Positions 16,270 through 22,253 of a stretch of 24,292 bases of DNA are shown here, piece after piece. Numbering within the stretch: position 1 is the first letter of the stretch; every line of letters starts with the position of its first letter. The translations under genes and the position numbers were made by a program. Below the pieces are notes generated by a model. It was not told the DNA's origin and did no database searches. It worked only from the letters and a program-made list of their open reading frames with translations. This DNA comes from Actinomycetota bacterium (GTDB lineage: Bacteria > Actinomycetota > UBA4738), in NCBI GenBank assembly GCA_005888465.1, contig VAYJ01000005.1, forward strand, positions 21,963-46,254. Direction: 5' to 3'.

Positions 16270-17097
16270 ATGCCAAGGGTCATGTGGAAGGGGGCCATCT
16301 CCTTCGGCCTGGTGACGATCCCGGTGGGGCTCTACCCGGCGACCGAGGAGAAGACCCTCCACTTCAACCAGCTGCACGACGCCGACTTCGGCCGGATCAA
16401 GTACAAGCGCGTGTGCGCGACCGACGGCGACGAGGTGCCTTTCGAGCACATCGTGAAGGGCTACGAGTACGAGAAGGACAAGTACGTCGTGCTCGAGGAC
16501 GAGGACTTCGACGCGGTCCCCGTGTCGTCCGGACGCGCGATCGACATCATCCAGTTCGTGGACCACGAGGAGATCGACCCGCTCTACTTCCAGAAGTCCT
16601 ATTACCTCGTCCCGGAAGAGACCGGGCTCAAGGCGTACACGCTCCTGCGCAAGGCGATGAGCGAGGACGGACGCGTGGCCGTCGCGAAGATCTCCTTCCG
16701 CGAGAAGGAGCACCTCTGCACGCTACGCTTCGCCGGCGACGTCTTCGTGCTGGAGACCATGTTCTGGCCCGACGAGATCCGCGAGACCGAGTTCGACATC
16801 CTGTCCAAGGACGTGACGATCCGGCCCCAGGAGGTCGAGATGGCGCGGAGCCTGATCGACAACCTGACGCAGGAGTTCCACCCCGAGGAGTTCAAGGACG
16901 ACTACCGCGAGGCGCTGCTCGGGATCGTCGAGAAGAAGGTCGCGGGCGAGGAGATCGAGGTCATCCCGGAGGCCGAGCCGACGAAGGTCGTGGACCTGAT
17001 GGAGGCGCTGAAGGCCTCGGTCGAGGCGACCAAGAAGCGCGCCGCGGCGGCGACGACAAAGAAGCCCGCACGCTCGAAGAAGGCCGCGGCCGGCTAG
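16270..17097 (+). CDS. ku: Ku DNA-end-binding protein for non-homologous end joining
   Basis: A 275-aa bacterial Ku. The N-terminus has the hallmark MWKGAISFGLVTIPVGLYPAT, followed by the conserved KYKRVC, GYEYEKDKYVVLEDEDFD and KSYYLVPEE segments of the Ku core barrel, so it should form the homodimeric ring that threads onto DNA ends and recruits LigD. The C-terminus (from about 245) is a lysine/alanine tail (EATKKRAAAATTKKPARSKK), of the type that in other bacteria affects DNA binding and LigD stimulation. CGGAGG six bases upstream fixes the ATG. It is transcribed divergently from ligD. Its TAG stop shares a CTAG with the stop of the convergent DUF72 gene. Confidence 0.97.
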   Translation: MPRVMWKGAISFGLVTIPVGLYPATEEKTLHFNQLHDADFGRIKYKRVCATDGDEVPFEHIVKGYEYEKDKYVVLEDEDFDAVPVSSGRAIDIIQFVDHEEIDPLYFQKSYYLVPEETGLKAYTLLRKAMSEDGRVAVAKISFREKEHLCTLRFAGDVFVLETMFWPDEIRETEFDILSKDVTIRPQEVEMARSLIDNLTQEFHPEEFKDDYREALLGIVEKKVAGEEIEVIPEAEPTKVVDLMEALKASVEATKKRAAAATTKKPARSKKAAAG

Positions 17098-17807
17098 CCG
17101 GCGGCGACCAGGGCCGCCATCCGCTCCGCGAGGATCGGGCCGGCGCCCTTGTCCTCGTGCTTGAAATAGCAGAAGACGTCGGCGCCCTCGCCGAGCGCTG
17201 CCGCGACCCTCCGCGACCACGCCTCGAGCTCGGCGTCCTCATAGGCAGTCTTGCGGAGGCGCAGGTACACGAACGGGGCACTCGCGATCGTTCCGGTCTC
17301 CGGGAAGGGAGCCTCGTCGGTCTCGGCGGTGCACCACGCCGCCCCCTGTGCCCGAAGCACGTCCCGAGCCTCGTCCCACGACGGGTGGCGGAACTCGAAC
17401 GCGTAGCGGTAGGTCGGCGGGAGGAAGCCCAGGAAGCGCTCGATCAGTGCTTGGTCGAAGGTGAGGGTCGGCGGGCACTGGAACAGGATGGGCCCGAGCC
17501 GCTCGCCGAGGAGCGCGAAGCGATCGAGCATCGTCGAGACCGCCTCGTCGGCTCCGGCCAGGCGCATCCAGTGCGTGATGCGTTGATGCGCCTTCAGGGT
17601 GAAGAGAAAGCCATCCGGCGTCGCGGCGCGCCAGGCGACGAGCGTCGTCTCGGCGGGTTGCTGGCGGAACGTGTAGTTGACCTCGACCGACCGGAACCGG
17701 CTCGAGTAGAACGGCAGCATGTCGCGTGCTTTCAACGTCGGCGGGTAGAAGGGTCCCTTCCATTCGTCGTACGCAAACCCCGAGGTGCCCAGGTACAGCT
17801 CGCCCAC
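17094..17807 (-). CDS. DUF72 (YecE-like) family protein
   Basis: A 237-aa protein with DUF72 signatures: LYLGTSGFAYDEWKGPFYP at the start, NYTFRQQP, FLFTLKAHQRITH, ILFQCPP, FEFRHPSW and the C-terminal VYLRLRK plus VFCYFKHEDKG. The family adopts a TIM-barrel-like fold and its biochemical role is not established, though DUF72 genes are often found near DNA-repair or radical SAM genes, as here (Ku on one side, radical SAM 1 kb away). The start is the GTG at 17805-17807, where the conserved sequence begins; a GAGAAT hexamer lies 6 nt upstream. The stop shares CTAG (17094-17097) with ku. Confidence 0.88.
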   Translation of the reverse strand: MGELYLGTSGFAYDEWKGPFYPPTLKARDMLPFYSSRFRSVEVNYTFRQQPAETTLVAWRAATPDGFLFTLKAHQRITHWMRLAGADEAVSTMLDRFALLGERLGPILFQCPPTLTFDQALIERFLGFLPPTYRYAFEFRHPSWDEARDVLRAQGAAWCTAETDEAPFPETGTIASAPFVYLRLRKTAYEDAELEAWSRRVAAALGEGADVFCYFKHEDKGAGPILAERMAALVAAG

Positions 17808-17830
17808 GGCCGGATTCTCGCAGCTTCGGC

Positions 17831-17836
17831 CATAAT
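17831..17836 (+). promoter_or_regulatory. Possible -10 hexamer (CATAAT) of the alpha/beta hydrolase gene
   Basis: Five of six bases match TATAAT, 9 nt before ATG 17846. It is divergent from a GAGAAT candidate (17814-17819, minus) for the DUF72 gene within a 38-bp gap. Confidence 0.35.
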
Positions 17837-17845
17837 CGCCGGGCG

Positions 17846-18511
17846 ATGGCCGACCGCCTGCATCTCCCCGTCGGAACGCACACGGTCTCGGCCCTGCTGA
17901 GCACCGCTCCCGATGCGAAGGCGCTCGCCGTGATCGCGCACGGGGCGGGCGCCGGCATGGAGCACCCGTTCATGGTTGGGGCGAGCGAGGGCCTGGCCGC
18001 GAACGGCGTGAGCGTGCTGCGGTTCAACTTCGTCTACGCCGAAGAGGGCCGCCGATCGCCCGACCGCCCGGCGCTGCTCACCGAGGCGTGGTCTGCCGCC
18101 CTTGACGTGGGCATCGCGCGCGCCGGCGGGCTGCCCGTGGTCGCGGGCGGCAAGTCGATGGGCGGTCGCATCGCCTCGATGCTCGCGGCCGAACGACGAA
18201 CCGAGTTCCCCGCAAGGGCCCTCGTCTTCTTCGGATATCCACTGCACGCGCCGGGCCGGAGCGACCATCCTCGCGACGCGCACCTCGCGGAGGTGACCGT
18301 GCCGATGCTCTTCGTCCAGGGGACCGACGACGCGCTGGCGACCTACGCGTTGATGCAGGATCTCGTGCGCCGCCTTGGCCCGCTCGCCCGGCTGCACACC
18401 GTCGAGGGTGGCGATCACTCCTTCCGCGTGCGCGGCGCCCGCCGACCCGACGACCAGACGGGGCGCGAGCTGGGGGCCGTCGCCGCAGCGTTCGTCCGCG
18501 AGGTGGCGTGA
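17846..18511 (+). CDS. Alpha/beta hydrolase of the Tex30/KANL3-like or dienelactone-hydrolase-like type
   Basis: A 221-aa serine hydrolase without a signal peptide. The beta-3/oxyanion region is VIAHGAGAGMEHPFM, the nucleophile elbow is GGKSMGGR (Ser104), the acid is in GTDD (161-162) and the catalytic His in GGDHSF (191), so the triad is complete. The elbow GKSMGGR and the GAGAGMEHPFM loop are typical of the small Tex30/KANL3-like group, whose substrates are mostly unknown. The ATG at 17846 begins directly before the fold. Its TGA overlaps the ATG of the next small gene (TGATG), indicating an operon of two. Confidence 0.85.
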   Translation: MADRLHLPVGTHTVSALLSTAPDAKALAVIAHGAGAGMEHPFMVGASEGLAANGVSVLRFNFVYAEEGRRSPDRPALLTEAWSAALDVGIARAGGLPVVAGGKSMGGRIASMLAAERRTEFPARALVFFGYPLHAPGRSDHPRDAHLAEVTVPMLFVQGTDDALATYALMQDLVRRLGPLARLHTVEGGDHSFRVRGARRPDDQTGRELGAVAAAFVREVA

Positions 18512-18789
18512 TGCCCCGGCGCCACCGCGCGGCGCGCGAGCGATCCGACCCCGACCCGGTCACCCGACCAACGTCGGTCGCCCCCGAGTGGGCCGTGGGA
18601 ATCGAGGGGGTCGAGGTCCGAGCGGTCTCGGGGGAGAAGGGCAAGGCGTACCGGTGCCCCGGCTGCGAGCAGCTCATCCAGCCCGGGACGCCCCACCTGG
18701 TGGTCCTGATCGAAGGCGAGCTGGAAGGACGACGCCACTGGCACACCCCCTGCTGGCGTCGGGAGCTGCGCCGCCGCGGGGGCCGCTAG
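18511..18789 (+). CDS. Small protein with a Cys/His metal-binding pattern
   Basis: A 92-aa protein. The basic N-terminus (MPRRHRAARE) is followed by a compact segment with potential zinc ligands: CPGC (49-52), His62 in GTPH, and HWHTPCW (76-82). This looks like a treble-clef or HNH-related metal site; similar small actinobacterial proteins have been database-labelled ATP/GTP-binding, which the sequence does not support. The ATG overlaps the hydrolase stop, fixing the start and implying coupled translation. The TAG stop shares CTAG with the convergent radical SAM gene. Function unknown; a nucleic-acid-associated role is a guess from the basic, metal-binding character. Confidence 0.7.
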   Translation: MPRRHRAARERSDPDPVTRPTSVAPEWAVGIEGVEVRAVSGEKGKAYRCPGCEQLIQPGTPHLVVLIEGELEGRRHWHTPCWRRELRRRGGR

Positions 18790-19832
18790 ATCATCGCGAG
18801 CTGCTGGGGTTCAGGACTTCGTCGAGGGCGGGCGGCGACGCGCCGGGCGCCCCTCGGTCCGGAGCGGCCCACGCGGAACCGTCTCGCCAGCTCGTGCACC
18901 GTCGCCGAGATCTGCTCCTGGTAGGCCTTCGGCGCGTACGAGCCGCCGCGGTAGAGCCGGTCGTAACGACCGACCAGGTCGGGATGGTGTTCCCGGAGCC
19001 ACGTCATGAACCACTCGCGCGCGCCCGGGCGCAGGTGCAACACGATCGGGGACACGTGCACCGCTCCCGCATCGGCGATCGCGCGCACGGTCTCGGCGAG
19101 CTGCTGGGCGCCGTCCGACAGAAAGGGAATGATCGGCGCCATCAGCACGCCGCACGACACGCCGGCGTCGGTCAATCTGCGGCACACCTCCAGCCGCTTC
19201 TGCGGGCTCGGCGTCCCCGGCTCGACGGTTCGCCACAGCTCGCGCTGGGTCGAACCCACGGAGACGTTCGTTCCCACGTCCGTGACCGCCGCGCAGGCGG
19301 AGAGGAGCGGCAGGTCGCGCAGGATCAACGATCCCTTCGTCAGGATGGAAAACGGGTTCGCCGCGTCGCGGAGCGCCTCGAGGATCCCGGGCATCAGCCG
19401 GTACCGGCCCTCGGCGCGCTGGTAGGGGTCGACGTTCGTGCCCATTGCGATGTGCTCGCCTGACCACGTCCGGGCCGCGAGCTCGCGGCGCAGGCACTCG
19501 GCCGCGTTGACCTTCACGACGATCTTCGAGTCGAAGTCTTGGCCAGCGTCGAGATCCAGGTACGTATGGGTGTTGCGCGCGAAGCAGTAGACGCACGCGT
19601 GCGAGCATCCGCGGTAGGGGTTGATCGTCCATCGGAAGGGCATCCGCGAGGCCTCGGGGACGCGATTGATGATGGATCGCGCCCGAACCTCGAAGAACGT
19701 GATCCCGCGGAACTCCGGCGTGTCGAAGGTGCGCACGACGGCACCCTGCTCGAACAGGGGGAGCGTCGTGCGCTCGTCCCGGGGCCGTTCGACGAGGGAG
19801 AGGTTGTCCCAGCGCATGGGCGAAGCCGTCAT
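18786..19832 (-). CDS. Rv2578c-family radical SAM protein (SplB-related)
   Basis: A 348-aa radical S-adenosylmethionine enzyme with the iron-sulfur motif CSHACVYC (Cys76, Cys80, Cys83), preceded by NPYRG, and the SAM-binding strand TNVDPYQRAE. The N-terminal MRWDNLS, the TRxI-like SIINRVPEASRMPF segment and the overall length match the Rv2578c group of actinobacterial radical SAM proteins, related to the spore photoproduct lyase SplB. The reaction of this group is not established; repair of a nucleic-acid lesion is a reasonable inference from the SplB relationship and the nearby NHEJ genes. The C-terminus is Arg/Pro-rich. The start is taken at ATG 19832, with a TATGTT hexamer 8 nt upstream; an ATG at 19817 (MRWDN) is also possible. 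The stop shares CTAG with the preceding small gene. Confidence 0.88.
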   Translation of the reverse strand: MTASPMRWDNLSLVERPRDERTTLPLFEQGAVVRTFDTPEFRGITFFEVRARSIINRVPEASRMPFRWTINPYRGCSHACVYCFARNTHTYLDLDAGQDFDSKIVVKVNAAECLRRELAARTWSGEHIAMGTNVDPYQRAEGRYRLMPGILEALRDAANPFSILTKGSLILRDLPLLSACAAVTDVGTNVSVGSTQRELWRTVEPGTPSPQKRLEVCRRLTDAGVSCGVLMAPIIPFLSDGAQQLAETVRAIADAGAVHVSPIVLHLRPGAREWFMTWLREHHPDLVGRYDRLYRGGSYAPKAYQEQISATVHELARRFRVGRSGPRGARRVAARPRRSPEPQQLAMI

Positions 19833-19840
19833 GGTAGCCG

Positions 19841-19846
19841 AACATA
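19841..19846 (-). promoter_or_regulatory. Probable -10 hexamer (TATGTT) of the radical SAM gene
   Basis: Eight bases upstream of ATG 19832 with no Shine-Dalgarno; one half of a 51-bp divergent promoter region. Confidence 0.45.
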
Positions 19847-19867
19847 CGTTCGATCGCAAGCCGGAAC

Positions 19868-19873
19868 TATGAT
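19868..19873 (+). promoter_or_regulatory. Probable -10 hexamer (TATGAT) of the HicB/AlpA-like gene
   Basis: Ten bases upstream of ATG 19884. It overlaps the earlier ATG at 19869, which argues for the later start. Confidence 0.4.
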
Positions 19874-19883
19874 CCGAGACCAG

Positions 19884-20264
19884 ATGGAGGTCCGCGTCCA
19901 GGTTCGCGAGATCGAGCACGGGCGATGGGAGGCCCGGGCCGAAACGCGCCCCGAGGTCCGCGCCTCGGGCGCGTCACGGGAACGATGCCTGGGCGCGCTT
20001 CGCCGCGCGCTCGATCGCTCCCTACCGGCGTCCAAACGTGGCCCGTACACGTTCGTGGTCGAGGTCGTCCCCGTCCTCGCCGGCGTCGCGGAGGCCGCCG
20101 AGGTCATGGGGTGGGACAAGCGCCGCGTGGTCACCTACATCGACCGGGGGCGGTTCCCCGAGCCCGTCCAGTCGCTCGCCTCGGGACGCGTGTGGCTGCG
20201 CGCGGACGTGGAGGCGTTCGCCGCGCAGTGGTGGGCGCGACACGAGCGGCGACGGAACGCCTGA
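19884..20264 (+). CDS. HicB-like domain fused to an AlpA/excisionase-like helix-turn-helix
   Basis: A 126-aa protein with two modules. Residues 1-47 (VRVQVREIEHGRWEARAET, then VRASGASRERCLGALRRAL) have the strand-strand-strand-helix pattern of HicB-like antitoxins, including the GxW and the small-residue turn before the helix. After a short linker strand (YTFVVEVVPVL), residues 66-118 read as an AlpA/excisionase-type winged helix: AGVAEAAEVMGWDKRRVVTYIDRG, then FPEPVQ, GRVWLRADVEAF. It is probably a DNA-binding regulator. No HicA-like toxin gene is adjacent and no phage genes are nearby. The ATG at 19884 is preferred because TATGAT lies 10 nt upstream and overlaps the alternative ATG 19869. 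The HicB-like assignment is by eye and less certain than the HTH. Confidence 0.7.
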   Translation: MEVRVQVREIEHGRWEARAETRPEVRASGASRERCLGALRRALDRSLPASKRGPYTFVVEVVPVLAGVAEAAEVMGWDKRRVVTYIDRGRFPEPVQSLASGRVWLRADVEAFAAQWWARHERRRNA

Positions 20265-20275
20265 ACCCCTGCGGA

Positions 20276-20281
20276 TATACT
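20276..20281 (+). promoter_or_regulatory. Probable -10 hexamer (TATACT) of the SCP-2 gene
   Basis: Five of six matches to TATAAT in the 60-bp gap after the HTH gene. It predicts a leader of about 37 nt that includes AAGGAGG (20313-20319), five bases before GTG 20325. Confidence 0.5.
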
Positions 20282-20324
20282 TCGGCGTCCCGACGCACGG
20301 CCAGGGCTGCACAAGGAGGGCGAG

Positions 20325-20711
20325 GTGGGCGTGAAATTCCTCTCGGCGGAGTGGGCGCAGGCAGTCCAGGATGCGCTCAACGCGAACGAGGCGTTCCGGG
20401 GCTCCGTCGGATCGATCTCGGCGAAGGTCCAGCAGGTCGTCACCGGCACGGCGGGCGAGGCGCGGTACTGGTTCAAGGTGGACGGCGGCCAGGCGGGTCT
20501 CGGCATTGGCGACTCGCCCGAGCCGGTCGACGCCACGATCACTCAGGACTACGACACCGCGGTCGCGCTCTCCAAGAACGAGCTTACAGGGATGGCGGCG
20601 TACATGAGCGGGAAGCTTCGCGTCGCTGGCGACCTCATGAAGCTCATGCAGCTGCAGGGCCCGCTCGGGCAGATGCCGGCCGCGTTGCAGGACATCGACG
20701 TCGAGTATTGA
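20325..20711 (+). CDS. SCP-2 sterol-transfer-like domain protein
   Basis: A 128-aa single-domain protein of the SCP-2 fold: an N-terminal helix (FLSAEWAQAVQDALNANEAF), a central beta sheet (GEARYWFKVDGGQAGLGIG, VDATITQDYDTAVAL) and the C-terminal MSGKLRVAGDLMKLMQLQGPL segment that is the most conserved part of SCP-2-like proteins. Such small proteins bind lipids or acyl-CoA in a hydrophobic tunnel; a specific ligand cannot be assigned. The GTG at 20325 is supported by AAGGAGG five bases upstream; a GTG two codons later is possible. It ends 3 bp from the stop of the convergent thioesterase gene. Confidence 0.82.
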   Translation: MGVKFLSAEWAQAVQDALNANEAFRGSVGSISAKVQQVVTGTAGEARYWFKVDGGQAGLGIGDSPEPVDATITQDYDTAVALSKNELTGMAAYMSGKLRVAGDLMKLMQLQGPLGQMPAALQDIDVEY

Positions 20712-20714
20712 GCT

Positions 20715-21161
20715 CTAGAAGGCTCCCGGCGCCGGCAGCACGATGAACGCGCCGGTCGCCCGGGCGATCAGCCGCTCCTCTGCATCGAGCACCTCCGCCT
20801 CTCCGTAGCCCATCCGCTGGCCGAGGTGCAGCGCCTGCCCGCGGCCGATCAGCCGCGTGCCCTCCCCCTTGGCGAGGAAGTGGACGTTCAGCTGAGCGGT
20901 GCGATGCGTGAGCCCCGGCCGAAGCTGGGAGCGCAGGGCGAGGCCGATCGAGGTGTCCGCGATCGCCGTGATGATGCCGCCGTGGACGATGCCCTGCGGG
21001 TTGAAGTGATGCGGTTCCAGGGTCATCTCGAGCTCCGCTCGGCCGTCGCCCACGGACACGAGCCGGAGGCCGGCCCACTGATGGAAGGGCGAACGGCGGA
21101 CCCGCTCCGTCAGGCTCTCCAGGTGGCGGCTGTCGAGCCCGGGTCCCACGTCGTCGGACAT
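20715..21161 (-). CDS. PaaI-like hotdog-fold thioesterase
   Basis: A 148-aa acyl-CoA thioesterase-like protein of the 4HBT/PaaI group. The hotdog core shows PHHFNPQGIVHGGIITAIAD with the HGG at residues 60-62 and the Asp of the central helix (residue 69), then TAQLNVHFLAKGEG and GYGEAEVLDAEERLIARATG. These enzymes hydrolyse the thioester of aryl- or acyl-CoA, releasing CoA. The ATG at 21161 is preceded by GGGGAGG four bases upstream and a TACACT hexamer at 21192-21197. The neighbouring SCP-2 protein, convergent with a 3-bp gap, could handle related acyl ligands, but this is only proximity. Substrate unknown. Confidence 0.85.
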   Translation of the reverse strand: MSDDVGPGLDSRHLESLTERVRRSPFHQWAGLRLVSVGDGRAELEMTLEPHHFNPQGIVHGGIITAIADTSIGLALRSQLRPGLTHRTAQLNVHFLAKGEGTRLIGRGQALHLGQRMGYGEAEVLDAEERLIARATGAFIVLPAPGAF

Positions 21162-21191
21162 CGCGCCTCCCCTCTCGAGCGAGCGGGATGG

Positions 21192-21197
21192 AGTGTA
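21192..21197 (-). promoter_or_regulatory. Possible -10 hexamer (TACACT) of the thioesterase gene
   Basis: Predicts a leader of about 23 nt with a GGGGAGG Shine-Dalgarno. It is divergent from TACCAT (21213-21218, plus), which lies 9 nt before the GTG of the 69-aa protein. Confidence 0.35.
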
Positions 21198-21212
21198 TCC
21201 CGGTCGATCACC

Positions 21213-21218
21213 TACCAT
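21213..21218 (+). promoter_or_regulatory. Possible -10 hexamer (TACCAT) of the 69-aa gene
   Basis: TANNNT hexamer 9 nt upstream of GTG 21228, with no Shine-Dalgarno between. Confidence 0.35.
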
Positions 21219-21227
21219 GACGCGGAC

Positions 21228-21437
21228 GTGGAGGCGCGCGAGATCTTCGATCTGATCCTCAAGGCGGACGACGCGATCAAGTACGCGACCGAGGAGAAGG
21301 CCGCGGCCAGGGCCCGTCAGGCGCGCACCCTGCTCGCCGAGGCGCGCCGTGAGGCCGAGGCGATCGGGAACCAAGGCCTGATCGACCAAGTGGACCGCCG
21401 GCTCGCCGACCTGGAGGCGCTCGGCCTCGAGGGCTAG
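21228..21437 (+). CDS. Small helical protein of unknown function
   Basis: A 69-aa charged, almost entirely helical protein (VEAREIFDLILKADDAIKYA, then Ala/Arg/Glu-rich EKAAARARQARTLLAEARRE, then LIDQVDRRLADLEALGL), with the hydrophobic spacing of a helical hairpin or a single TPR-like unit. I do not recognise a named family. It starts at a GTG where the helical pattern begins; no in-frame ATG lies between this and the thioesterase start. The frame stays open far upstream only as antisense to the thioesterase. The TAG stop shares CTAG (21434-21437) with upp. That a real gene is present is supported by the exact stop-to-stop packing and the upstream hexamer. Confidence 0.65.
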   Translation: MEAREIFDLILKADDAIKYATEEKAAARARQARTLLAEARREAEAIGNQGLIDQVDRRLADLEALGLEG

Positions 21438-22081
21438 GGGTTCGGTGGGGCCCCTAGGTGGGGCTCGGTCCCGAAGAGCCGGTCGCCGAAGTCCCCCAGC
21501 CCCGGCAGGATGTAGCCGTTGTCCGTGAGGTCGCGATCGAGCGCCGCCGTGAACACGGGGACCTCGGGGTGCTCGGCCTCCATCCGCGCCACGCCCTGCG
21601 GCGCCGCGACCACGCAGACGAACGAGATCTGCGCAGGGCCCTTCGCCGCGATGCTCGTGCACGCGCGCGTGGCGGATCCGCCGGTGGCGAGCATCGGGTC
21701 GAGCAGCAGGACGTGTCGGCCGTCCATCGGCGGCAGCTTCTCGTAGTAGGACGTGGGGCGGAGCGTCGCGTCGTCGCGTTCGAGCCCGATGTAGCCGACG
21801 GTGATCTCCGGGAAGAGCTCCGTGACGGCCTCCAGCATGCCGAGTCCGGCCCGCAGGATCGGCACCGCCACGAGGTCCGGGGTGATCGTTCGCCCGCGCG
21901 CCGTCTCGAGCGGCGTCTGGACCTCCACCTCGACCGAGGGCAGCGCACGAACGGCCTCCAGGATCAACGCGATGGTGAGCCGCTTGGCGAGCGTCCGGAA
22001 CAGCGGCGGGGGGGTCCCGACGTCTCGCAGGCGGGTGAGCAGGTGCTGGGCGAGGGGATGGTCGACGACGACGAGGGGCAT
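21434..22081 (-). CDS. upp: Uracil phosphoribosyltransferase
   Basis: A 215-aa pyrimidine-salvage enzyme that makes UMP from uracil and 5-phosphoribosyl-1-pyrophosphate in the cytosol. The PRPP-binding loop is DPMLATGGSA (128-137), and the other family blocks are present: VDHPLAQHLLTRLRD at the start, PILRAGLGM (74-82), GLERDDATLRPTSYYEKLP, and the uracil-binding C-terminal NGYILPGLGDFGDRLFGT. Length is normal (about 208-215). The ATG at 22081 gives the expected N-terminus; the frame is open upstream but not conserved. TACGAT lies 10 nt upstream on the minus strand. It is divergent, across 172 bp, from a BMP-family nucleoside-binding lipoprotein, which makes a shared nucleobase/nucleoside salvage role plausible. 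Confidence 0.95.
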   Translation of the reverse strand: MPLVVVDHPLAQHLLTRLRDVGTPPPLFRTLAKRLTIALILEAVRALPSVEVEVQTPLETARGRTITPDLVAVPILRAGLGMLEAVTELFPEITVGYIGLERDDATLRPTSYYEKLPPMDGRHVLLLDPMLATGGSATRACTSIAAKGPAQISFVCVVAAPQGVARMEAEHPEVPVFTAALDRDLTDNGYILPGLGDFGDRLFGTEPHLGAPPNP

Positions 22082-22091
22082 GCCGGGCCGT

Positions 22092-22097
22092 ATCGTA
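22092..22097 (-). promoter_or_regulatory. Probable -10 hexamer (TACGAT) of upp
   Basis: Ten bases before the upp ATG. It is the same hexamer as in front of ligD. Confidence 0.35.
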
Positions 22098-22117
22098 CCC
22101 GGGGTGCGCAACCTGGC

Positions 22118-22146
22118 TTGACCAGGGCGCCCGGATGGATGAGAGT
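22118..22146 (+). promoter_or_regulatory. Candidate sigma-70-type promoter of the BMP lipoprotein gene
   Basis: TTGACC (22118-22123) and GAGAGT (22141-22146) are separated by exactly 17 bp. Transcription from about 22153 would give a leader of roughly 100 nt before ATG 22254. This is the only gene start in the window with a recognisable -35 at ideal spacing and a long leader. Confidence 0.4.
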
Positions 22147-22253
22147 ACCCACCGTCGGGGGAGGGCGCCGGCACGAGTCCTGCTCAATCCTGCCCGCTCC
22201 ACCGCTGCGTATGCAGGGACGGGAACAACGATGGGAGAGAGACGGGAGGGGGA

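Noticed and set aside
19833..19883. TTGCGA upstream of the radical SAM gene as a -35 box
   Set aside because: It is only 7 bp from the TATGTT hexamer, far from the 16-18 bp required.
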